From positions 186,001 through 250,000 of the forward strand of contig NZ_BJYY01000012.1 of assembly GCF_007991755.1 (NCBI RefSeq): a stretch of 64,000 nucleotides of DNA, in the 5' to 3' direction. Position numbers and translations under genes: made by a program. Under the pieces are notes generated by a model. That model did no database searches and was not told the DNA's origin. It was given only the letters and a program-made list of their open reading frames with translations. This stretch comes from Cellulomonas aerilata. Its GTDB lineage: Bacteria; Actinomycetota; Actinomycetes; Actinomycetales; Cellulomonadaceae. The stretch's first letter is position 1. Every line of letters begins with the position of its first letter. Shown here piece by piece: positions 7,651 to 15,939 of the stretch.

Positions 7651-10215
7651 TCAGCCTCGGCCGATCTGGCGGACCTTGACCGTCCTGACCAGCTCGGCGT
7701 CCTGCGACGACGTCCCGACGTACACCTCGAGCCCACCTTCCGGCGTCGTCCACTGGTCGGCCGCGGCGTCCCAGGTCGACAGCGGGTGGTGAGACGCCTC
7801 CGGGTCGATCTGGATCTGTACCCGCTTCTTCTCACCTGGCTGCAGCTCCACCTTCTGGAAGCCCACCAGCTTCTTGGTCTCCGTGCCGGCGGCCTCAGGG
7901 ACCCGAACGTAGACCTGGACGACCTCGGAACCGGTCACGTCGCCGGTGTTCTCCACGAAGGCCTGCACCTTGACCGGCTTGGTCCCCTTCGAGACCGGCG
8001 GCGCGACCATGGCGCGGAAGAGCTCGAAGTCGGTGTAGGACAGGCCGTGACCGAACGGGAATGCCACGCACGGGTTGGACCCGTCGTCGGCCGTCGGGCA
8101 GTCGCCGCTGAGGTTCGCCTCGTACCAGCGGTACCCGATGTTCACGCCCTCGGTGTACTCGACGGTCGGCCGGCCGGTGATGGTGCCGCCACTGCCGCCG
8201 AAGCCGAGCGGGATCTGCTCGGTCCCCACCAGCTTTCCGGGGAAGTGCTCGGCGCCGATGTGGTCGAGGAAGCCCTTGCCCTCGATCGGGTAGGTGACCG
8301 GGGACTTGCCGGACGGGTTGACGACACCGAACAGCAGGTCGGCGACGATGTTGCCGTCCTCCTGGCCCGGGAACCACGCCTCCAGGATAGACGGGCCGTG
8401 CTGGCCCACCAGCGCCGGGTCCATCGCGACGCCGGCGTTGTCCTTGAGCACCAGCGCTGTCTTGTCAGCCATCGCCGGGCCGGCGCCCATGAACGCCTTG
8501 ATCATGGCGACCGTGTTGCTGTTCTTGGCGGGGTTGCGACCGCCGACGGTGGCGATCGAGCTCAGGTTGTCGGCGTACCAGTCGAGGTCGTCACCGATGT
8601 CGACCAGCTGCGTCCCGGTCACGTCCGTGAAGGTCGCGCGGTCGGCGCCCTCCTCGGAGATCGTGCCGGCCATGATCACGACGGAGTCCGCGCCGGCCGC
8701 CTCGGCCAGCGCGTTGTCGAAGCTGACGGCCTGGCCGTCGATGGTCGCCGTCTGGTTGGCGTCGTCGACGAGAACGAGGCGGACCCGGGCGGTGGTGTTG
8801 CCGAGCTCCTCCAGCGTGTTCTGCAGGCCCTCGACGGGGTCGACCGAGTAGACGGGCACGACGTCCGAGCTGCCGCCGCCGCTGCCGAAGGGCCGCCCCA
8901 CCAGCGCGCCGCCGGCGACCGCCTGCTGGGCGTAGACCTGCGTCGCCTTGCCGACCACCACGACGTCCTGGACATCGCTCCGGATCGGGAGCGCACCGTT
9001 GTTCTGCAGCAGGACCGATCCCCGGGTGCCGATCTCGTACGCCTGCTCGCCACCCGCGTCGTAGTCGATCGGGGTCTGCACCAGCGGCCGGTCGAAGATG
9101 CCGTACTTGAACATCTGCACGTACCGACGCTCGAGCGCGAGATCGATGTCGGCCTCGCTGATCTGTCCAGCGTCCAGGGCCGCCTGCAGCAGGGCAGGAG
9201 CCCACTGCTGGGGAACCGGCATCATGTGGTCCATGCCGTTGAGCAGCGTGGGGACGGTGCTCTTGGTGGCGAAGAAGTCCGACTGGACGTAGCCCTCGAA
9301 GCCCCACTGCTCGCGCAGCACGTCCTCCAGCAGGTACTCGTTCTGGCACGACGGGACGCCGTTGACGTAGTTGTACGCGCACATGATCGAGGCGGCGTCC
9401 CCGTCCTTGACCGCCATCTCGAACGGCAGCAGGTACGTCTCGTGGAGCGTGCGCTCGTCGACCACCGAGTTGGTGACCTGGCGGTTGGTCTCCTGCTCGT
9501 TCGCGGCGTAGTGCTTCGGCATGGCGATCAGGCCCTGCTCCTGGACCGCCTTGGTCTCCGCGACCGCCATGGTGCCGCTGAGGAACGGGTCCTCGCCGAA
9601 GTACTCGAAGTTGCGGCCCAGGATCGGGAGGCGCGCCATGTTCACGCCCGGCGCCTCGAACACATGCAGGGCCAGGTTGTTCATCTCCGTCCCGATCACA
9701 TCGCCGTACGAGCCGGCGACGTCGGGGTCGAACGACGCCGCGGCGGTCGTCGCCGACGGCAGCGCTGTCGCCTTGGCCGACGACTCGTGGATGTAGGGCA
9801 CGCCGAGCGGGCGCTGCGCCGGGGGCAGAGCGAGGAGCGCTGCGTCCACACAGTCGTTCTGGCCCACACCGACCGGTCCGTTGGTGATGCGCAGGGTCGG
9901 AATCTGCAGCTCGGCGATTCCCCGGACGTGCCGACCTCCGTAGCACTCCGGCAGCTCCGGAACGATCTCCGGCGGAGTGCCGGTCAGCTGCTGGAACTTC
10001 TGGGCGAGGGTCATCGCGTCGAGAAGCCGCCCGGTGCGCTCCTCCGGCGACAGCGACGTGTTCATCCACGGCAGGGCCTCGACCGAGGCCTGGACGGAGG
10101 ACGTCTGGGGCGCAGCCACGACGGGCGCCGTGAGGGCGAACGACGAGGCGGCGACCGGGATGGCGGCGGCGAGCGCCGACCAGCGGCGGCCTCGGCGGTG
10201 AGGGCGGGATGGCAT
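7651..10215 (-). CDS. Secreted glycoside hydrolase family 3 beta-glucosidase-like enzyme
   Basis: An 854-residue exported GH3 enzyme, probably hydrolysing beta-glucosides or xylosides from plant polysaccharides outside the cell. The N-terminus is a long signal peptide (RRGRR, then a hydrophobic core, cleavage probably after VVAA near 35). The substrate-binding motif KHYAANEQE is near residue 232 and the catalytic nucleophile is Asp313 in VQSDFF, where most relatives have SDW. The alpha/beta sandwich domain follows, and a fibronectin-III-like C-terminal domain occupies about 760-850. An AAGGAGA ribosome site precedes the ATG. A LacI gene lies upstream on the same strand with a palindromic operator between, so sugar-inducible expression is expected. 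Exact specificity is not predictable here. Confidence 0.92.
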   Translation of the reverse strand: MPSRPHRRGRRWSALAAAIPVAASSFALTAPVVAAPQTSSVQASVEALPWMNTSLSPEERTGRLLDAMTLAQKFQQLTGTPPEIVPELPECYGGRHVRGIAELQIPTLRITNGPVGVGQNDCVDAALLALPPAQRPLGVPYIHESSAKATALPSATTAAASFDPDVAGSYGDVIGTEMNNLALHVFEAPGVNMARLPILGRNFEYFGEDPFLSGTMAVAETKAVQEQGLIAMPKHYAANEQETNRQVTNSVVDERTLHETYLLPFEMAVKDGDAASIMCAYNYVNGVPSCQNEYLLEDVLREQWGFEGYVQSDFFATKSTVPTLLNGMDHMMPVPQQWAPALLQAALDAGQISEADIDLALERRYVQMFKYGIFDRPLVQTPIDYDAGGEQAYEIGTRGSVLLQNNGALPIRSDVQDVVVVGKATQVYAQQAVAGGALVGRPFGSGGGSSDVVPVYSVDPVEGLQNTLEELGNTTARVRLVLVDDANQTATIDGQAVSFDNALAEAAGADSVVIMAGTISEEGADRATFTDVTGTQLVDIGDDLDWYADNLSSIATVGGRNPAKNSNTVAMIKAFMGAGPAMADKTALVLKDNAGVAMDPALVGQHGPSILEAWFPGQEDGNIVADLLFGVVNPSGKSPVTYPIEGKGFLDHIGAEHFPGKLVGTEQIPLGFGGSGGTITGRPTVEYTEGVNIGYRWYEANLSGDCPTADDGSNPCVAFPFGHGLSYTDFELFRAMVAPPVSKGTKPVKVQAFVENTGDVTGSEVVQVYVRVPEAAGTETKKLVGFQKVELQPGEKKRVQIQIDPEASHHPLSTWDAAADQWTTPEGGLEVYVGTSSQDAELVRTVKVRQIGRG

Positions 10216-10408
10216 GCAGGGTCTCCTTCGACAATGCGGGACGTACGCGGGGTTCGAAGCGCAGAAGGGTGGACTGGGTCCGCCCGGCTACGGCTCCTGA
10301 TGCAGTGCACGCGTGCCGGGGCACGCGGCCTCGGTCACCTCAGGTGGTTCGGCTCGGCCGCGTCACTGCGACTCGAACCGCGACCAGGCTGAGGGACGCA
10401 GACCCGGG

Positions 10409-10424
10409 TGGCAACCGATTGCCA
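10409..10424. promoter_or_regulatory. LacI-family operator upstream of the GH3 gene
   Basis: TGGCAACCGATTGCCA is a palindrome with perfect 6-base arms TGGCAA/TTGCCA around CCGA. The central CG and symmetric arms are typical of LacI/GalR operators. It lies in the 276-base gap between the LacI gene stop and the glucosidase start, about 195 bases upstream of the latter, where the adjacent regulator could repress it. Confidence 0.65.
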
Positions 10425-10491
10425 TCAGTTGCCCTGTGCCGGACCGTGGGTGCGGGGCGAACGGCAGTAGCGGCCTGCTTGCGTGGCGCGC

Positions 10492-11583
10492 CTACCGTCG
10501 CGGACGGCCGGTCGAGTGGCGCACCACCAGACGCGTGGGCATCACGAACGCCTGGTCGCTGCGCGGCAGGGCTCCCCCGAGGAGAGCGAGCACGTTCTTC
10601 ACAGCGGCGGCGCCCATGGTGCGGCCTGGTGATGCCACAGTGGTCAAGCCGGGCGAGATCAGCTCCGCCGCAAGGATGTTGTCGTACCCGATCACGCTGA
10701 CGTCCTGCGGGACCCTGAATCCGGTGGACACGAAGGCCCCGATCATGCCGATGGCCACCAGGTCGTTGTAGGCGAGGATCGCCGTGGGCGGATCGTCGAC
10801 CATGCTGAGGGCTGCGAGCCTGCCGCCCTCGACGGTTGGTGCTACCGGTCCGGCTCGACGGGTGTGCAGGTGCAGCTCGAGGCCGGCTTCGCGGAGGGCG
10901 CGCCAGCGCATCCCGTCTGCCCACGACGCCTCCGGCCCGGCGACGTACGTCACGGCCTCGTGTCCGAGCTCGCCCAGGTGCTCGACCGCCCGGCGCGTCC
11001 CCCTCGCGTTGTCCGTCACCACGCTGGGGATACCGACGAGATGTCGGTTCAGCATCATCAGCGGCTTCTGCTTGGCGATCATCTGCAGCGTGGAGTCCGC
11101 CATGCGGGAGCTTCCGACGACGATCCCGTCGACCATCGGGAGCACGCGCTCCAAGGCTTCGCGCTCCAGCACGCCCGACTCTCGAGCGTCCGCGAGCACG
11201 ACCGTGTAGTCCGCCTCCGACGCGGCAATCTGGGCACCCCGGACCAGCTCGGCGTAGAACGGGTTGGTGATGTCCGAGATCATGATGGCGATCATGTGGG
11301 TCCGTGACGTCGACAACGCGCGCGCCAGCGGGTTCACGCGGTAGCCCAGCTCCGCCGCCGCGGAGCGGATTCGAGCAGCGGTGTCCGCGCTGACCCGGCC
11401 AGGCCGGGCGAAGGCGCGGGACACCGTCGAGGGCGCGACCCCGGCGAGCCGGGCGACGTCGTAGATCGTCACCGTCTTGCGGCTCCCGGCGGTGCTCGTC
11501 GCCGCCTCGGCGGCCGGTCCACGACCGGACCTGGACGCCATCCGCCCGAGGTCGTCGCCGGCCACCTCGTCCTCGGGCACCAC
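10492..11583 (-). CDS. LacI-family sugar-responsive transcriptional regulator
   Basis: A 363-residue repressor. The LacI helix-turn-helix TIYDVARLAGVAPSTVSRAF occupies residues 39-58, followed by the hinge helix (NPLARAL) and a periplasmic-binding-protein-like effector domain to the C-terminus. The ~35 residues before the HTH are unusually long and low in complexity. An internal start at Met15 would give a more standard length, so the GTG at 11583 is only the longest option. Position upstream of the GH3 gene and the palindrome between them suggest it controls glucoside use. The inducer is unknown. Confidence 0.9.
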   Translation of the reverse strand: MVPEDEVAGDDLGRMASRSGRGPAAEAATSTAGSRKTVTIYDVARLAGVAPSTVSRAFARPGRVSADTAARIRSAAAELGYRVNPLARALSTSRTHMIAIMISDITNPFYAELVRGAQIAASEADYTVVLADARESGVLEREALERVLPMVDGIVVGSSRMADSTLQMIAKQKPLMMLNRHLVGIPSVVTDNARGTRRAVEHLGELGHEAVTYVAGPEASWADGMRWRALREAGLELHLHTRRAGPVAPTVEGGRLAALSMVDDPPTAILAYNDLVAIGMIGAFVSTGFRVPQDVSVIGYDNILAAELISPGLTTVASPGRTMGAAAVKNVLALLGGALPRSDQAFVMPTRLVVRHSTGRPRR

Positions 11584-12095
11584 GGCACGCTACGTAGCCG
11601 GGCCCCGCGCGTGCAAACGACCGACACGGTCTTCGGACCCGCCTCGCACGCGCCCGCACGAGGCGGCCTCGGCATCGAGGGCCGTGTCCCCGGCGACCGC
11701 GGTGACACGTGAGCGCGATCGAGACCGCACGCGTCGCTGGCGTTCGCCTGGGCACCGGGCGCCGGGCACCGGGCGGGCACCGATCTCCTACACCTCGCCG
11801 ATGCGCCGAGTGGAGGTCGAGCCACTTGTCGAGGCGGAACGCAGCCGACTCGACACGAGCGTTCGGCGCGACATCCTCCGTAGGTGCTTGCGGTTCCGGC
11901 TGGCTCGACCGTCGTGAATCTGCACCCGCCCGCACCGATTGCGGTGGACCACACATCGGTGACCGGGAGGCCGTGAGCCCAACTGTGCGAGTCAGGTGCG
12001 TCGGAGTGTCTGCGGTCTTATGGACACCGATCTGCCCGGGCGCGCTCAGTACGCGCACGATCGTGGGTGCAGTGGGCAGAGCCGCGCCCCCGGCT
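11584..12095. other. Intergenic stretch, no gene supported
   Basis: About 510 bases with relaxed codon bias in all frames and no reading frame that looks coding. It joins the LacI promoter side to the decayed DUF4259 remnant and probably belongs to the same eroded segment. Confidence 0.4.
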
Positions 12096-12538
12096 TCAAG
12101 CCAGCGGACGGTGTGTCCATGAGGCACTGCGCACCAGGTCCAGTTCGGTGCGCGCCTCTTCGAGCTCCCGGGCGTCCTCCCACAATCGCCGCCACTCGGA
12201 GTCTGCGTCGAGCGCTCGTGCCACGGCACGAACGGCGAGTGTGCGCAGGCCGTCGTCGACGACGAGTCCGTCGAGCGCTGCCGGGCTGGGACCGTAGTCG
12301 GAACCGTCTTCCCACCCTTCGGCCGTGCACCGGACACCACGGCTGCTGCGGCGAGGGCGGCCATGGCGTCGGGTGCGTGCAGGTAGTTCTGCGTCTCTAC
12401 CGACAGCAGCAAAGCATCGCGAATCATGGCGTTCCGCGCGGCTACATCGGTTTCCTCAAGGTCGTTGGCCCAGTCGGCTGCAGTGTCGTTGTCGAACGGC
12501 CCGGGTCCCCAAGCGCCCCCGCGCCAGTTGCCGGCCAT
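12096..12538 (-). pseudogene. DUF4259 gene broken by a single-base frameshift
   Basis: The first part, from ATG 12538, reads MAGNWRGGAWGPGPFDNDTA, with the GAWGxGPFDNDxAADW signature of DUF4259, and continues through APDAMAALAAAAVVSGARP. The family-like C-terminal part (DYGPSPAALDG, then LAVRAVARALDADSEWRRLW to the TGA at 12096) is in another frame. One missing base in the G-run at 12311-12313 would restore GGEDGSDYGP and join the halves. DUF4259 proteins have no established biochemical role. A sequencing error at this homopolymer is the main alternative to true decay. Confidence 0.75.
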
Positions 12539-12899
12539 GCTGGTCGCCGGCGAAGCGGTGCTCGACCTTGTTCTGTAGTCCGATGAAGAAAGTTGAGGTT
12601 CGCTCGCACGGAACCTCCGAATTTGGCCATCGTTCCTTGGCGCTCCTCGCGAGCTCCCACCGTCTCGCCTCGCCATCGACCTTATCGAGACGCCGGGGAT
12701 TGTCCCGACGCCAGTATCGGTAGTCGGCGCCGTCCCGTGTGAACTCCGCATGCAGCAGGTACAGCCACGCGAGGTGCATGTGGACGACGAAGCCCTCGGA
12801 CGAGCGGACCTCTGCCGGGTCGCCGTAGAGGCGGACGGCGAGCGAGGCCGCGTCGCGCGACGCCTCCACCATGGGCCAGTGCCGCCTCGGGCGGGCCAC
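12456..12899 (-). pseudogene. DUF3644 remnant, 3' truncated and with compensating frameshifts
   Basis: From GTG 12899 the frame gives VARPRRHWPMVEASRDAASL, the opening of DUF3644 proteins, then VVHMHLAWLYLLHAEFTRDG and YRYWRRDN, and FFIGLQNKVEHRF near 12550. DUF3644 proteins are about 330 residues, whereas the homology here stops after ~120 residues where the DUF4259 start (12538) takes over. Between WPN and FFIGL the expected VRANLNF appears only in the +1 frame, implying a lost base in a C-run and a gained base in a T-run. DUF3644 has no settled function. I read this as a truncated, decaying gene. Confidence 0.65.
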
Positions 12900-13168
12900 A
12901 ACCACCACCTCGTTTCCGCTGCACCGATGCTGGGTCGTGGCCACCATCTCCAGCGGTGTCGTGCTTCGTCGGCGCGTCGCCGCTCAGGATCCTCGGCCAC
13001 GCTCTGCGGGCTGTCCGGACACCGTCGGAGCTGGCATCAACCGGTCGTCCAGCGCGATGCCTCGGGCGTCCACGTCCGTTCAGGGCGTACTGAGGCTGGC
13101 CGTCAGGCTGACCGGACGCTGGGAGGCCCGCTCCGCCGAAGCGGTGCGGGCCACTGACGAAAGCCCTG
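12900..13168. other. Short intergenic stretch flanking the tRNA-Pro fragment
   Basis: No gene or structured element was recognised between the DUF3644 remnant and the tRNA-Pro fragment. Base composition is like the neighbouring eroded segment. Confidence 0.35.
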
Positions 13169-13215
13169 TCGGGCTGACAGGGATTCGAACCTGTGACCCC
13201 TTGACCCCCAGTCAA
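13169..13215 (-). other. 3' half of a tRNA-Pro(GGG): probable attachment-site scar
   Basis: Reading the minus strand, this contains the 3' side of a tRNA-Pro: an anticodon arm with loop CTGGGGG (anticodon GGG), a variable region, a T-arm with ACAGG/CCTGT stems around TTCGAAT, and the acceptor strand CAGCCCG plus discriminator A. The matching 5' acceptor (expected CGGGCTG) and D-arm are absent upstream. A fragment running from the anticodon stem to the 3' end is what tyrosine-recombinase elements leave at attachment sites. No integrase gene is seen nearby, so element loss or a simple tRNA truncation are both possible. Confidence 0.65.
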
Positions 13216-13406
13216 TCCGCGCCGTGGGGGCACACCGCTCGACCGGGGTGGAGGGACGGCGAGCTACTCCGCGGGTAGAGGCCTACGCCCGGGCGCCGGC
13301 CGAGCCCGCGGCACTCCCGCGCCAGCATCCAGGCACGGCACCGATCTCACGGGGTGGTGAGTCCGCGACCGGTTCGGTTGGGCACGTGTTGGGCACGGAT
13401 ACAAGG
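13216..13406. other. Spacer with a short direct repeat
   Basis: Non-coding sequence between the tRNA-Pro fragment and tRNA-Asn. TTGGGCACG occurs at 13378-13386 and again at 13389-13397, an 11-base period that could be an arm-type recombinase site, though it is too short to be certain. Confidence 0.35.
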
Positions 13407-13428
13407 AGGGCCACCCGAGGGTGGCCCT
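13407..13428 (-). terminator. Hairpin terminator after tRNA-Asn
   Basis: Perfect 10-base arms AGGGCCACCC/GGGTGGCCCT with a 2-base loop lie 16 bases past the encoded CCA of tRNA-Asn. Confidence 0.7.
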
Positions 13429-13446
13429 GACCTGTGCTCGTCCTGG

Positions 13447-13519
<73 letters not shown>

Positions 13520-13543
13520 TCGCGAGAGGAAACTGTAGCAGGG

Positions 13544-14053
13544 CTAGCGGGGTAGTCCTGCCGCCTCCCGCACGCGCGCCTCCGCCGCGTCGACCAGGGC
13601 CGCGACGGCCGGATCGGACAGGTCGACCCGCTCGTCCCCCAGCACCTGCGTGAGCAGCGCACCGTTCTCGTCGCGGCGCAGCGCCACCCGGATGCGCTGC
13701 CCGTCGCGCGTCGTGACCGTCTCGCTGTGCACCACGGAGGACTGGACGCGCTCGCGCAGTGCCGCGGGGAACGCCGCCGGCCGGTCGTCGGTCAGCCGCA
13801 GCAGGTCGGGCGCGCCCTCGACCCACATCACCGACAGGGTCGAGGTCGCCGGGTCCAGGGTCGCGCGGTCGACGTCGGACCACGGGCGGCGGCGCACGTC
13901 CTGACCGTCGAGCGCGAGGCTCAGGCCGCGCACGGTGGCCACGGCCCACCCGTCGACGAGCTGCGCCGACGCCACGACCCGGTCGCCGGCGCCCAGGTCC
14001 AGGCGCCGGCGGACGTCGGCGGGCAGGGTCGGACGGCGGCGGAACAGCGGCAT
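13544..14053 (-). CDS. Conserved hypothetical protein next to tRNA-Asn
   Basis: A 169-residue cytoplasmic protein starting MPLFRRRPTLPADVRRRLDL and ending in a helical, alanine-rich tail. The middle has alternating strands with RRRPWSDVDRATLDP and ALRERVQSSVVHSE. No signal peptide, membrane segment or catalytic motif is visible. The layout resembles small actinobacterial proteins with a PH-like beta-barrel, but I cannot name a family. Codon use is normal for the genome and the gene is intact. Confidence 0.8.
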   Translation of the reverse strand: MPLFRRRPTLPADVRRRLDLGAGDRVVASAQLVDGWAVATVRGLSLALDGQDVRRRPWSDVDRATLDPATSTLSVMWVEGAPDLLRLTDDRPAAFPAALRERVQSSVVHSETVTTRDGQRIRVALRRDENGALLTQVLGDERVDLSDPAVAALVDAAEARVREAAGLPR

Positions 14054-14219
14054 GACGCCACGGTAGCCGTGCCCGCCCCCGTGCTTGCCGCTGGGCCCGC
14101 TCCGAGCCCGCCACTGCCCCAGCCGACGTGGCCCGCCGTCGCGCCGACCGGCGGCCCGCCGCGCGACCGCCGTGCCCTACGCCTGGCTCCGCGCCGCCAC
14201 GTGTGCTCGGATGCGGTGC

Positions 14220-14990
14220 ATGACCGACGAGACGACCGCGCCCGCACCGGAACCGCTGCACCTGGGCGCGTGGTCCATGCTCGGGTCCACCGCGGCGGCG
14301 TCGATCATGGCCGGCGTCGGCGCCGACTGGCTGCTCCTGGACGCCCAGCACGGCCTGTACGACGACCGCGGGGTGGTCGACGCGCTGGGCGCCCTCGCCG
14401 GTCCGCCCCGGCCGGGGCGCACGTCGCAGGTCCTCGTCCGCGTGCCCTCGAACGACGACGCGTGGATCGGTCGGGCCCTGGACGCCGGTGCGAGCGGCGT
14501 CATGGTGCCCATGGTCGAGGACGAGGCCGACGCCGCCCGGGCCGCTCGGTCGTGCCGGTATCCGCCGCACGGGCGGCGCAGCCGCGGCTCGTGGGTGGAG
14601 GTGTGGGGCACCCCGACGCCGTCGCCGCGCGCCGCGGACGACGCCGTGATGTGCGCCGTCATGGTCGAGACCCGTCAGGCGCTCGAGCGGGTGACCGCGA
14701 TCGCGCGGACACCCGGTGTCGACATGGTGTTCGTCGGACCGTACGACCTGTCGCTGGCCCTCGGCGTCGAGCACGCGGCCCTGCTCGCCGACGAGTCCCC
14801 CGACGGCCCGCTCCGCCGGGTCGTCGCGGCGTGCCGGGCGGCCGGCGTGCCCGCCGGTGCCTACGCGGGTGGCCTGGACGCAGCTCAGGTGCTCGCCCGG
14901 CACGGGTTCACCTGGATCGCGGTCGCCATCGACACCGTCGTGCTGCCCGCCGCGGCGGCGTCGCTCGTCAGCGCCGCCCGGGACGCCTGA
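14220..14990 (+). CDS. HpcH/HpaI-type aldolase/citrate lyase family protein
   Basis: A 256-residue class-II pyruvate-type aldolase, expected to form or cleave a 2-keto-3-deoxy acid using a divalent metal. Family features are GADWLLLDAQHG near residue 35, a catalytic-type arginine before VPSNDD, GASGVMVPMVEDEADA, the metal-ligand glutamate in MVETRQALE and GVDMVFVGPYDLSLALG. The start at ATG 14220 is chosen over ATG 14211 (three residues longer); neither has a convincing ribosome site. It stands alone with no pathway neighbours, so the substrate is unknown. Confidence 0.88.
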   Translation: MTDETTAPAPEPLHLGAWSMLGSTAAASIMAGVGADWLLLDAQHGLYDDRGVVDALGALAGPPRPGRTSQVLVRVPSNDDAWIGRALDAGASGVMVPMVEDEADAARAARSCRYPPHGRRSRGSWVEVWGTPTPSPRAADDAVMCAVMVETRQALERVTAIARTPGVDMVFVGPYDLSLALGVEHAALLADESPDGPLRRVVAACRAAGVPAGAYAGGLDAAQVLARHGFTWIAVAIDTVVLPAAAASLVSAARDA

Positions 14991-15157
14991 ACCGCCCCTG
15001 CGACCGCCGCGGGCCGGCCGGCCCGGACCCGCAGCCGTCGGCGCCCGGCGAGGATTCGGTCCGCGCCCCGGCCGGAGGTCGCTCGTTCGCCGGGTGAAAC
15101 GCCGCCGCGACCGACCCTGGCCATTGACGGCGGGCGGGCGCTGAGCAGACTGGCGTC

Positions 15158-15412
15158 ATGGGTGCGGGGCAGCTCCTGGGCGTCGACGACGCCTCCCGCC
15201 AGCCCGTCACCCGCGAGCGGGCCACGGCGGTCCCACCGCCGGTGACCGTACCGACGACGTCTCGCCCGCGACCGCCCGTCGAGCACCCCTCGCGCAGCGA
15301 TCGCCGGCAGCCGCCGCTCACGTGCTCGGGCGCACGGACCCCCCTCACCTCCGCCGGGACGCTCGACGTCGTGTGGACGGCCCGGCCGCCGTTCGGGCCC
15401 GACGGCCCGTGA
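15158..15412 (+). CDS. Possible small ORF with its own promoter, unknown function
   Basis: An 84-codon frame (MGAGQLLGVDD to RPPFGPDGP) with high third-position GC, rich in proline, threonine and arginine, without recognisable domains. Upstream, TTGACG, a 16-base spacer and CAGACT lie 6 bases before the ATG, consistent with a leaderless start. It ends 20 bases before the secreted-protein gene at 15433, so it may instead be that gene's leader. The flanking bases (14991-15157) hold no other candidate. Confidence 0.35.
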   Translation: MGAGQLLGVDDASRQPVTRERATAVPPPVTVPTTSRPRPPVEHPSRSDRRQPPLTCSGARTPLTSAGTLDVVWTARPPFGPDGP

Positions 15413-15432
15413 CCTGGAGGGAAGGCACCACC

Positions 15433-15870
15433 ATGAAGCTCGGACGACTGCCCGCCGTCGCCGCCGCGGCGGCCGCCCTGACCACCATCGGCATCGCGGC
15501 GGCCGGCCCGGCCGCCGCCGACCACACCGTCGACATCGACGTCGACGACGGCCGCTGCGTCAAGGGCCCGAGATCGCTCGGCATCCCCATCCGGCTGGAC
15601 GCCGACCGCTCGACGGTGCGCACGCTGCGCGACGGCACCATCGTGACCCGCTGCCACTTCCGGGACCTGCCCGAGGTCGTCCGGCACCCGGACTTCCCGG
15701 ACCCCTGGATCCGCCCGGACAGGGCGACGAGGTTCTCCAAGCCGGCCAACTGCTCGCTGACCGGCGGCGGGTTCAGCGAGGTGTTCGGCGACGCGGAGGT
15801 CGTCGTCACCCCGGCCGGCACGCTGAAGGTGACCTGCACCTTCACGCCGCCGTTCGGGCCGCCCGCCTGA
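15433..15870 (+). CDS. Secreted hypothetical protein
   Basis: A 145-residue protein with an N-terminal signal peptide (MKLGRLPAVAAAAAALTTIG, probable cleavage after AAA near residue 31). The mature part begins DHTVDIDVDDGRC and contains four cysteines (in GRCVKG, TRCHFR, ANCSLT and VTCTF) that could form two disulfides. No known domain is recognised. GGAGG lies 12 bases before the ATG. The pattern fits a small exported protein of Actinobacteria with unknown role. Confidence 0.75.
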   Translation: MKLGRLPAVAAAAAALTTIGIAAAGPAAADHTVDIDVDDGRCVKGPRSLGIPIRLDADRSTVRTLRDGTIVTRCHFRDLPEVVRHPDFPDPWIRPDRATRFSKPANCSLTGGGFSEVFGDAEVVVTPAGTLKVTCTFTPPFGPPA

Positions 15871-15939
15871 GCGGGCCCGCGGTGCCCGACGCGGTCCGGT
15901 CGACGTCGGCCGGGCCGCGCGGCGGCGCCGCTGAGCGCG

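Noticed and set aside
13169-13290. A complete tRNA-Pro gene
   Set aside because: The 3' half is sound, but no matching 5' acceptor strand or D-arm occurs within tRNA distance upstream.
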